Positions 1 through 12,700 of a stretch of DNA of 64,000 nucleotides are shown in pieces. Both the position numbers and the translations under genes were made by a program. The notes beneath the pieces are model-generated. The model had not been told where the DNA came from. It was given only the letters and a program-made list of their open reading frames with translations, and did no database searches. Position 1 is the first letter of the stretch; each line of letters opens with the position of its first letter. This stretch comes from Rhea pennata (lineage: Eukaryota; Chordata; Aves; Rheiformes; Rheidae). The stretch spans positions 22,063,493 through 22,127,492 of the forward strand of contig NC_084668.1 of NCBI RefSeq assembly GCF_028389875.1, given 5' to 3'.

Positions 1-401
1 TATTTTAAAAAAATCTATTCTAATAGAAAAATATGTTTTCAGTATACCTAGAAAGCTGGGCAGAAAGCCTTGAATGCTGGATATGGTGGACCAAGTCTAG
101 AATACATTAAGAAAAGGATTTCTAATAACATATTTATTCAGTGAGTGAGAAGAACCCCATTTGCATTCATAAATCAGAATTATAGTGGTTAACAGTTCAG
201 TTGCAACAGTTAGGTTTTATTCAAGATAAAGTATTATTAGAATATTAAAAATTTTAATAGACTTTTAATGAAATACTATAAATGTTTTCTAAATAAATGT
301 TATATATGTTATAAATGTTACATAAATATTTTCTCTAAAAGATGTTTTTGCCCACTGGAAGAAAAAAATCCATTGTTTTTGGTCTCATTCCTTCACTGTA
401 G

Positions 402-3400
402 GGAGAGCCTGGTGCACCAGGACGTCTTGGAATGCCAGGCCCTCCTGGAAGAGCTGTGCCTGGACCAAAGGTAACATCCAAACTCCAACTCCTGGTGCTT
501 ATAAACACAGTGTGAAACCTATGAAGTAGGCCATGCAATTAATAGAAAGTGTAAATCACTTCAGCCATATGAGGTCACCTAAAGCTTTTTTCTATGAACA
601 GAGTAACAGATTATATCCAGGCTAGTTACCATAATGCTCTGGTGTTAACTAATTGCTGGCTTAAGGCATGGCCTATCTGATATGTCAATTTCTTGGATAT
701 CTTTGGACATGAAAATACTTTACCATCTTCTGTTTTTGATGTTTATCTTGAATGTTTTCCAAAAAAAGAAGTATTTTAGCTGTTACATTTAATATATATA
801 AATATACATAACAAACTCTAAAAATCACTCTGCTTGATTTTTAACAAAATACATAAATAAGATTTATATTTTCTTCACTGCAGGGTGATATTGGATTACC
901 TGGTCTTGCTGGGCCAATTGGAGAACCAGGGTTTGGGCTTCCTGGGGCAAAGGTAACTCTTAAATTGGTAAACTACTTTCAGATAGAAGTATAAAGCAAG
1001 ACAGGATTTCAATGAAACAACAGCAAAGCACTTAGAATGGCAAAATGTTCCATTGTTCTTAGTATATGTATCATGCAATGTTAGCAGAGTATAAAGAGCC
1101 ATGAGACCATGGGCAATCTTCCAGACTCCATGAGCTACAAAACTTTCACAGGGACAAAAACAGGAAGAAACAGATTTTTTTTTTTAAAGTGATGAGGAGT
1201 AAGTATGGAATGAGCATGATTGATATGCTTACAACAGCCTGTCTGTCAAGCAGATGGTAAACAATACTTTCTTTCAACCAGGCTCCTTTTTATTGTTTCA
1301 TTCCTCAGTATGGCACAGAGTAATACACAGACTTCAAGAAGATCTCAGGACTTGGGCAAACTGGCAGTAGGAGAACAAATCTCTTAAGTAGTAGAAGATG
1401 AAAGAGTATATAATTCACAAGGGCTTTCCTTTACTATTGCTCCAGGATTGCCTCAGTACTACCTAGATTCGGATTTTGCAAGCTGCTCTTCGTTCCAGGG
1501 CTGATTTTGGCTAGGCACCAAGAAACCTATGACATATGAAGCTATGTTTCTCAAAATAAATTGGAAAAAAAAATGTTTCCTCGGGTTTTGTTTACTTAGT
1601 GTACTTGACAGTGGTCTTAGTGTCCCTTGTTCTTTGTGTGAATAGAACACAGGAACAGAAGCATTTTAGAACAATTTCAATCTATTTGATCAGTTAGCTG
1701 GTTGCTAAGGTTCTGAAACTTATTTTCATTAGGAGGAGAAGCTGATGATAGAATCAGGTACTTTTCTGGTATAGGAAGTTAAATCACGGGGAATTGCACA
1801 TAGTCTTGATTTTGGGCATTCCACAGAAATCAACAAAGAGGGAACAGGTCCTTTGCTCAAGCTTGCAAATCTCTTTTCTTCAGGCTTGAGGCCCAAAAGC
1901 TCTTTCATATGAGCCATATTCAGTATGTTTCTGTGACAAAGTTCTTGTTGCTGTCTTTGTCAGCATTAGTAGTTTTGCTGTTGCTTGACCCTCAGACAAA
2001 AGTCTTCATTAAGCTATATAGAGTAAAATTCCTTTACCAGTCTTGATGTTTTTTTCCATGAGTTTTGTACAGACCTATGCTTAGTGCTGTAATGCAGGCC
2101 CATATTTTGGGTAGCTGCAGAGATAAAACATAGTCTTGACCATCCATTCAATTGTGTCCCAAAAGAACTCACTGCACCATTCAATACTACTGGGAAGGTT
2201 AAAGTCCTCTTAGTTTCCCTGGTAAATCTGTGCCTGATATACTCCTGGTATTTCAACTGTTTGACTAAGTAAAATGAATTTAATTGTGTATCTCCAATCA
2301 CAGCTTCTATTACACCCAATAGCTTCAATAATGTTTCACAACACACACACACATCGCTGTAGGAAAATATGATTCTGGAACAACAAAACCAGACAGGAAC
2401 CTTGTGACAGAAAACTTTTTAATTGGCCACACAAACCACTGGTGTCCCTAGCCCTAAGTCCTCTGTCTCACTACATACACAAACAGCATGTGCAGAAGCA
2501 ATATAGAGTTTTTCCAATGCTCTGCTGCAGTTTCTGTCTTCAATTAAGAGTATTACCTAAAACAGAGTGATTCAGTTTCTGTTAGTCTTTTGGCTATCTG
2601 TCAGGATGGGTTCATCTTTCAAAAGCTGGAGTGACAATAATCATGATAAAAATATGAGGAAAGGGATTTAAGTCATTCTCATATATAGGCTATAAATGGC
2701 AACAGATAGAGCTCCTGAAAAAAAATCAAATTAGTGTCTTAGAAGTGAAAGGTCCTGTAAATCCTCAACTATTCAATATCCTAGCTTTAATCTAGGATTA
2801 ATCATCTACAATAGTCATTGACATAGTAAAATATATAAGGAGATATTCAACTCACAGTACATGCTTCCCAAAGAAATTTCACTTTTGTGTAAAACTTCTT
2901 GCCAGCAATTGTACTGGAATTCACCTCAGCTCTTTCTTCTGCCTTCATCAGGGTGACCGTGGCCTTCCAGGACCCCCTGGACCCTTTGGGCCAAAAGGGG
3001 ACGGTTATCCAGGTCCAACTGTAAGTTTATAGACAATTTTTATATGTCAATTGGGAACAAATATCTACTATACCAAAGTAATTAGCATCCATTCCTTAGC
3101 TGTGGAAGTGTGTTATAAGGAAAGGATGAGAATTTCCCTCTGAGACCTTCCAGACCCCTCACTCCTCTTGATTACACAGTGTAACATATTCTAAGTGGGA
3201 AATTTTTTTATAGTATCACTGATCTTTCAGTCAGCCCCCTCAACATCTTAATGTAGGATACTGTTATCTGCCCAGCTATACAGAATTTTAGCCCCACAGA
3301 GGATATAACCTAGTTAAACAGCTGTATCCGCATACATAGGTATGTATGAACCCAGGGCAGCACACTCTCCCAGAATCACTAAAAAAACAACTGTTTAAAG

Positions 3401-6400
3401 AGCAAATAGTCCTTCATTCTGCTCATATCTGGCTGTTCAGGGTGGTATAAAGAATTCATCCATCTACTTTACAACCCTTTACACAAGCTTGTACTTGTAG
3501 ATATGCCCAGTCCCGGCAAAAAGGATACAAAGAGAAAAGGCTTTTTCTCCCTTCTTTTCACATGCATGCAGCACACCCTGCCTGACCTCACATATCCAGT
3601 CTGCTCAACAGTGTGCTCCATCAGCCCTGGCAGTTACATGCCTGTGAGCTGACAGAGTCCCAGGAACATTGCTGATTTATCAGTGCTAAAGACAACTATA
3701 GTTGTGCATGCAATTACCAAACTGAGGAATAAAAATTAATGAATGTCAAAATAGAATTTAGAATTTGAAGTATTTATAAAGCTTCCTGATATATTTGTTC
3801 AATCTGATGCCAAGGCTGCTTTTGCATTTGTCTCTCTACGCCATACTCCTGTGGCTTGAAAAACACAGGCCAGTCTCTTGTGTGACATGCAATACCCATG
3901 CAAGTGCCAATGACCCCAGTTCTGGCTAACCAGAGAATAAAATTTAATCAATTACAGTGCACAGTGATTCCACTAACAGACAATGTATTCAAGATACTAG
4001 CCATATTAATGTTTACAAATGCACATAGCCAACATAGTTTTAAATGAAATTAATAGCATATTTGTGCATTTAATTTCAGGGCTTGCCAGGCCTTCCTGGG
4101 ATTCCAGGTGAACAAGGCCCTGATGGAGTTGGACTACCAGGACCTAAGGTATACACCTTAAATTTTAGAAAAGTAAATGCACGTGTATACACTACTACAT
4201 GCAGATGTAATTCCTACTCTTGGGTCTCAGTAAAAATACTTTTTAAAACTAGCTTTGATTTACTCATGAGTTTATAAAAGGTAGATCCTATAGAAAGTCT
4301 TCAAGCTTCACTTCAGGACTGATGCTGATTTAGTAGATTTACTAGATTATTGGATTTATACCAACAGTTGATGGATTGACTAAAACTATTTAAGTATGTT
4401 TAATATCTCTTAAAAGGACATCTTTTCTCCACTCTCATCAAACTCCTGTCTGTGACTTTTGTTGGCTTTGGGGAAGTAGAGATCATTTCACAATAAGTGA
4501 ATTGTAATTCCTAAGTAATTATTGCATAATTGATTTTACAGGCTCAGAAATCATGTCTTGGGTATGTTCAGACCTCTAGCCACTGTTTCTCCCCAATATC
4601 TGTCTTGTCCAACCTGCAGTAATTGAGGTTTAGCATCATTTCAACTTATGCTGCGCTCTTCAATGATTCTTTCTCTTTGTCCCATTTGAGTACAAGAGAC
4701 AGTAGGAATTCTAAAGACAAAATAAACTTTGGTATTCACTACTTATTTTTAAAATATTAAATTTCAGGGTGATCCAGGTAGTAGAGGACCAGTTGGGCTC
4801 CCAGGTCCCCCAGGTGAAGGCCTGCCAGGACCAAAAGTAAGCCATTTAAACAATTAAGTCTTCCTTTGTCCATTTTCTAAAACAGCAAACAATATATTAT
4901 TATAAGTGGTTATATAGACATATCTGCATGTTTTCCCTTCCCTTCACTAGGAACAGCTAATACCACAAATAAGATAGCTAAGGAATACAGTGACTTTTGA
5001 ATATTTTTATTATCATAATATACATTATGACAATGTCTGAAAATAATTATAACTATAGAAGGCAAATTTTCACTATAAAAAGCTCCAAAAATAGAAGCTC
5101 TTACCCTCCCACAGCTCAGCTTTAGAAGCCTATTAAAACAGAAGAACTGTTTTAAAATGTAAAGGTAAAAGAACTAAACAAGGTCAAATGTAAGCATTCT
5201 GCAACATAATAATACAATATCTGCATAGCATGGCTTGTTGGTCCCAGAAATTCAGTTCATGTTGACATGAAAGTTAGGCTAAGCAATGTCCCAGGCTGTG
5301 CTTGGCTCAGGATCTAGCAAGTACAAACAATCCTTACAAATAAGGAAATCAAGAATTTCATGCAGAGATACTTGAATGGCAATATAGGTATAAAATGAAT
5401 ATTGAACTGTGTGAGTTTGGGTTATTTGCTTATGAATAGCATGAAACTGGAACATTTTCTCTAGTGTTCTTTTAAAAACAAACTTATAACTAAGCAGCAC
5501 ATGCTATTAATTTGCAATGCTATATTAGTGCATAAATCTTACTGTGAAGCTTAGTGGTGATGAAAGATGCTACATCATTTATGAAATAATAATCCACTCT
5601 TAAATCGTAATTCAGTCCACAATATCCCACCAATACAACCCATCCTTCAGTGCAGTGCTCATTTCTGTCAGCAAGGTGATTCATACTCAATGACAATTAA
5701 GCCCTCAATGAGTCCTCTGAAGTACAAACTGGATTTAAATCATCTGATAAAGGCTTTAAAAAATCTCTTTGTCATATAGATCAATCTTACTGTCACTACT
5801 CCTAGAAGGATATTCATGTGGTAGAGGAGCGACAGAAAATTGCATGGTGGTAACAATTTGTTATGCATTTTTATTATAAATATTGTATTTAACATGTATG
5901 AGGTTTCTCCCCAGGGAACTATGGGACGCCCAGGGCCACCTGGATCTTTGGGACCTCCTGGTGAAGGTATTCAGGGAACTAAGGTAAAAAGACTCAGCGT
6001 CTTCAATGCTTAACCTGTGCTCAGTGGTCAATCTGACCATCACAGTATTAAAGAATTAATGAAGATTTCACGTTATTATTTGATTTTTCTTACATGACAG
6101 TCTGCAGTTAAAAAATGAAATGGATAACATGAGACAAAACAAATTACATTCTTTCTCTACTGCTGTAAACAAGCCCAAGGGGGTGTGTGTACTGAGGGAG
6201 AAGGGAACAGGAGCAACTTTTGTGAAGGAGATAAACTTACAACATGAACCAAAACGGAAAACATCCTTCCCTCTGCCCCAACCTGTCATGCCCATGGAGA
6301 CAGTTTAATGTGAATTACCAACTGTGTTCGAGAAAGATTCCCCATCCTGAATCTGTGTGTAATGTTCATTTTCACTTATAATTTGCACTTTTACATAAGC

Positions 6401-6780
6401 ACATATAAAAAGAGAATGACTAAAAAGCAAAAAGAACTGAGGAATAATAAAGAATAAAAAGGGATGGGGAGAGAGAGCACAAGAAGTGGAAAAGACAATG
6501 ACCTTGTGGTTTTTCAAATATTCTGTATCTTTAGGGCAGACATACTATTGAAGTATGTGAGAAAGACAGTAAAAGTTAGCTGTTGCATTGTCTCAAGTGT
6601 CTCAATATACTTGCTAAAATGCAGTGTGAAACACTTTCTTTTTGAACATTCAAAATTAATGCATAATAAATGACTACCAAGGGTTAATATCACTACTTGT
6701 ATTATCATTAGGGGGAACAAGGAATTCAAGGAATGCCAGGACCCCGAGGGCCTCCTGGAGAAGGACTTTTGGGACAGAAG
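402..6780 (+). repeat. Seven 69-bp collagen exons forming a 23-residue super-repeat
   Basis: Exons 402-470, 884-952, 2952-3020, 4080-4148, 4768-4836, 5915-5983 and 6712-6780 are all exactly 69 bp, phase 0, and start with a Gly codon. Each reads as five triplets, a two-residue break (G-x directly followed by G), then two triplets. For example, 884-952 ends GEPGFGLPGAK and 4768-4836 ends GPPGEGLPGPK. In the first exon the Gly after the break is Ala (GRAVPGPK). The imperfection thus recurs every 23 residues at a fixed place in each exon. The next two collagen exons, 7618-7698 and 8477-8512, carry nine and four uninterrupted triplets. Confidence 0.9.
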
Positions 6781-9700
6781 GTATGATATTTAAATCAGAG
6801 ATAATGTCTGGGGCCCCAGTCAACATACTGGATGCTCATCTGAAGGCACAGGAATTCTATTAATAGGGAATGGTACATCTACTAGGGTTCATGGGTTTTA
6901 GGTTATCCCAAACTATTTGCATGATCAATTTAATATCTCAGAGTAGCAATTTCAGTGTTGCATACTTTAATATCATATGAGGTTTATCTACTTCAATAAA
7001 AAGAACTATAGGTATTAGATCTAATATTATTGCCTTTCTTTTACTCACACAGTTATGCAAAATTTGGGGAATAAATCAGTTTTAAAAGAAAAGAGAAATG
7101 ACTGCTGAAATCAGTTTTTGGATATGATCACATTAACTCTCAAAAAATGTACATAGTCCTATTACCTTAGCTTAGTAGAACTCAAACCAGAAGAAGCTAA
7201 TTCCTTTCTTTATTATTCCAAAAACCTTTTCTGGCCAAAAGGTTTCACAGGGTGATATTCCCATTATTCATTCTGACTATTTCTTTGTCTGTCTTCTCAA
7301 TTTCCTGCTGTTACCTTATTTTTCTCAGAAACAGATACTCATTTCCATCATGCAATATCTCTTGAAACCCCTCTGTCTGCATGAACTTGTTTGAGATGAT
7401 TAATTGTTCAAACTGCTTCAGCTACTTTTTCTATAAAAATGTTTAATCAGTAGTACCAGTCATTCATGAAATTCACAAGCATCAATTGATTTAAATGGTC
7501 TCTGGACAAAGAATTCTAAGTTTTGTCAGAAGATGGGGGTAAATTTAACAAAGGCAGCTAGAGAAATATGAAAGGTAACTGACTTAAACTGTCTGATTCA
7601 CCAACATGGTTTTAAAGGGAGATCGAGGAGCTACAGGTGAAAAGGGGAAAAAAGGAGAAAAAGGCAACTTGGGTGACCCTGGTTTATCTGGAGAACCTGT
7701 GAGTAACTTAGATTTATCATGTCTATTTTTTTAAACTACTTAACAATAAAGTGTGTTTTTTTTCTTGCTATTTAAGTACTATGCTTCGGAAATGCTTAAG
7801 AAACTGAGACTATGAAAAGCTTTAAAAGTATAAAGAAGACATTTCTGTGCTGAGTACCCCAATTTCTTAGTGAAAATCAATCACAATTTTTTAAGAAAGC
7901 AAAACTATGTAATTTTAAACTATGTAAATTTTAACTATAGTTACCAAAAAAATGTAGATCAGACTTCTCAAAGCTGATGAACAGAGGCAAAATGGGAACT
8001 TCTGCTGATGGGCAGGTTTGAAAAGCTGGATAGGTTGTGGTGCCCTTCTACTCTGACATTTACATACAATTAAGTAGGGATACATAAATATCATTGTTGT
8101 CCTTGCCCTGACACTGACTCAGATTACATCCATATTTGATGAAGTGAAATTCTGATGCTTCCACAGTCTCAGGTAAGTATATGGTCTCGAGAAAGGAAAT
8201 GAACATAGCATAGTAGATGGGACAGTTGTGCACAAATTCGGCCTTTTTAATACAGACTGAACACCATGATCAGTGGGAGACCTGAAGTCATCCAATTCCC
8301 ATACAACCTCATCACCTTAGAAGGCTGTAGATACCATATGCACAAGAACACTATATTTTATAGCAAAAGTTCTTATTTGCTAAATACTATTCTAGTAATA
8401 GGATTGATGAATTCACATTCTGAATCACAATGTTACTGACTAATTGCAATAGCTAAATTAATGATCACTATTGCAGGGCAAAACTGGACCAAAGGGAGAA
8501 CAAGGCCTAACAGTAAGCAAATCCTATTATAAATCATATTAAAGTAACATATAAACACAATGAATCCTATTTTCAGTTGAAATGTATCATATGTAAATCA
8601 TTAGAGAAGGAGTTTTCTGATTAGAAGTGGTCTCAGTAGTAGTACAGAAAGAAGTAATAGTATAGAAAGAGACTGCTCAAAGGCTTTTGACTTTTTCTCA
8701 TTTACTTTTTCCTGAAATGGAATTTGAAATTCCTGATGATTTGGGTTTCTTTTTTCCCTACACATTTCTTTTGTGATCAAAGGTCCTAGGTGTGCAGCGA
8801 TCACAGAAAAGTTTTGCCTTTTTTTTTTAAGGTATCTAAGAGTCTAAAGAGCAACACTATACAAATCTGTCATTGTCTTAGGCCTATGACCTAGTTAAAC
8901 TTCAGCTAAGCCTGAACTGCACTAGATCCTAATTCAGTAAAGCACGTCTATGACTACGTGAATACTCTTGAAGTTTATGGTAAAAGCTGAGCAGCAGTGG
9001 CAAAAGATATGTGAAAGACTAACTCAATGCCAATGAGTCCTGGCATGTACTTCTGTAACAAATGCTTGATCTAGTAATGAGGAACACTTTGGCACCTGCA
9101 TGTCACCAGAGCATCCCTTCTCTGAGCAGAGAGCTGTGAAGGCAGTAACTCTTTTTTTGTTGTTGTTGCCAAAGCTATGTAATACATAGGGCAGGCACAC
9201 TAAGATTCATATATCCAAATTCCATTCTGTTTTGGCTCTCCCCTTCATATGGTAGCTCACTATTAGCAATACACTTCCTGAAGCTGGGTCTGTTTCACCA
9301 TTCCCTATATATCTGCCTAACTGCAAAGGGAAATCCATGCTATTTAAATACTGAAATATGAATGGGTTTTGACTTTAAGTTTAATGAAAACCAAATCAGC
9401 ACAAAACATTCTTTACAATAACAGTAGTTAATTGTTTTAGAAAGAAGTATCATCTCTTTGTCAAGTTACTGGCTCTTATACACCATACCAAATAGTTTAC
9501 TGTAAAATGTAGGAGAAATTTCAGGCTTACAGGGTCAGGAATGAAAGTTAAACACCAAGATTCTTTTTAAGTCCCTGCAGGTTGCAGATATTTATTATAA
9601 ATTAAATCTTTGGTAGCATCAGTGTTATACATTATTTAAAAGAGATAAATAAATTGTGAAATATTTTATTTTTTTCTTATCTAGAGAGAAGATATAATTA

Positions 9701-12700
9701 AATTAATTAAAGAGATTTGTGGTAAGTATTCAGGAAGCCTTTAATTTCAGATTCTGTTTTCCTCCATTTACATTCTTTCCAAAAAGGATACCAAGTAAGT
9801 TGTCATGATCCAGTTTTTGTTTTTCCTTTGCAGGTTGTGGAATTAAATGTAAGGAAATTCCTATGGAGCTTGTATTTGTGATTGACAGCTCTGAGAGCGT
9901 GGGACCAGAAAATTTTGAGATTATCAAAGACTTTGTTACTGCTTTAGTAGACAGAGTAACTGTTGGCAGAAACGCTACCAGAATTGGCCTTGTACTATAC
10001 AGTTTAGAAGTTCGGCTAGAATTTGGTCTGAACAAGTATACAACTCAACAGGATGTGAAACAAGCAATTAGAAAAATGCAATACATGGGAGAAGGCACTT
10101 ACACAGGAACTGCTATTCGTAAAGCAACCCAGGAAGGATTTTTTGGCGCTCGATCAGGCGTGCGAAAAGTAGCTATTGTGCTAACAGATGGTCAAGCAGA
10201 CAAGAGAGAAGCTGTAAAACTAGATATTGTGGTTCGGGAGGCTCATGCAGCAAACATCGAAATGTATGCAATAGGAATTGTAAATACTTCAGATCCAACA
10301 CAAGTTGAATTCGTACGTGAACTAAATCTGATTGCTTCAGATCCAGACAGAGAACATATGTATCTCATCGATGACTTTAATACCCTTCCAGGTGCGTTCA
10401 TCACAGCTTTATTCTGTAAATATTTCTAAGCTCCACACAGCTAGCTGAACTCATCCCATCTAAGCATGGTTTGCTTTTCATGTGACGGGAAGAGATCTGA
10501 ACTGAATTTTGCATTGTATCTCGTGCTCCTCAGAACAGAGAAAAAGATGCACTATCTCTGGAAATTGGGCTTTGATGATGATGAGGATTAGTTAAGAGAG
10601 GCGAAGTAACAGGACCCTGAATGTGCAGATACTCTTCTTTTAATGAGTCATAGTGTAGGCCAATGATGCTCCACACTAATGGAGCATGTCACTACAAGCT
10701 AGGAATTTGCACACAGTCATTTAAACTAGCTTTCTAGCTGAGTAAGTGCTCATGCACTATAATATCACTGGATTAGAAAGCTAGACTCTAACCCACTGAG
10801 ATAAGTCTCATTACTCACTTTCACAGGGAAATAAACCATTTTCATTGGATTATTCACATGAGTAAGGTGAACAGTTATTTTCCTGCTGCCAACTACTGAC
10901 TGCTATACTTTGGAGACATATGGAAACTCAGATGAACACCCTCATATGGGTACCACATATTCTGAACCACACAGAGGTCTTATAGGCTGACAAGTTTGTG
11001 ATAAATAAAAATTATTGTCCAGAGAGCCTGAAATTGCTGGAATTATTAACGCACATCTTAAATGTATATAAATAATCTAAATATGCTTTGGATTGCATGT
11101 GTATTATTTGTGTGTATAAATATTTAAATATTCCAAATTCAGAAAAATCCATTGAACTTCCAAGTATGACTTTTTTTTTTTTTTTTTTAACAGCTCTGGA
11201 GTCTAAATTAGTCAACCAATTTTGTGAAGATGAACATGGTGCCTTAATATATAATCGCAATGGATATGGTGTAAACGTAGCGGGACCATCTAGCCATTCA
11301 ATGTCCTCAAGATTTTCACATTACTTACTTCAGAAGAACAATGTTAATGAACAATCACTTTTAGCAGAGAGATCTGGAGCATCAACAATAGAAATTCCTC
11401 TAAGTCTTGGCAATCTTTCTCAACCATTAGTTCCGGTATGAAAATTCAGCACGCTTTAATGAGCTTTACCTGTATTTTTTTCTCTGTTGCCTGATGCTAT
11501 ATGTAACTGTTTCTCTACTTTTTACAGGTCAGATACTAAAATAGCTCCTTTAACTTAGTACACTGGAGCTGGTAGTTCTGAATAAGAGTTCTGATGTTGC
11601 GTGCAGGCAGTTATCTAATAATTCATTCCTCATGCTGTTACAAGGATTATTACTACTGCGTTTAATGCAGTAATATTTGTGCCACAATGTGAAACATAAC
11701 ATTTCTGAAATGCAATTATACTGTAACATTTAACTCTAAAAATAGTTTTAAACTCAATTATAGTCTACACTTTTCAGTTTATATAATAAAATGCTGTTAA
11801 AGTCAACTCAGAAAAAAATCCCAGGTATAGGTTTGCCAATTCTTATGGTAGACTAACCTCGTTTAAGTCCTGATCCTTAACATGGTGATTAGAGTAAATG
11901 AGAAGGAAAATCATTAGAGAACCTCTAAGTGGTGAGGAACTAATTCATTTTGAGACATTTTACAGTATCTGAAAAGCAAACAAAATCAAATGTTCATTTC
12001 AGACCAAAATACCTCCTATGGCAGTTCATGAAGTGTATGAAGAAAACAAGGAGGACGAACAGTCATTCTTGCAATCAGCAGACACCAAAGGTATTTTTAT
12101 CATCATTCATTTCTTCACCTCCTAATTATTTTGGGCTGATCAAAAATCAATGTCTTTGGTTTCTTTTCACGTGCAGCTGCAGTATCATCATTGCCATCTA
12201 AACCATCATCACCATCAGATAAAGTGCTGACATCATCTCTTTCAACTGCAGTGCTCACATCAAGGCCAGGTTATATATCACAACTAATTTTTCATTTTGT
12301 TCTCTCTTATCTTGATGCTAACTCTTAAAAAGATTAGTCACTCTTTTAGGCCTATGTATTCTCTGAAGATTTTGAGTCCGTATTATGGAAGAAAAGCCAT
12401 TTCAAGATTTTACAGCAAATCTAGATGCAGTTCTTGTCTCCCCAAATTCCAAATCCCACTGCCCTCTTACAGCAAAAGTAAGGTCAAATATAAGCTAAGA
12501 CAGAGCTCTTAAATGGCACCAAAAAAAGCAACATAGTGCCAGCTGAGGCTGGCCAGCAAGCTGGGAATTCCCTAGCATTAATTGAAAAGCCAGGAAGGGT
12601 CAGTCTATGGAGATGGACGTCATAAACAGAGAGAAGATAAAGAATGATTTCAGAATCAGACCAAAAAAAAAAAAAAAAAAAAAAAAAGAGATCTCACCTT

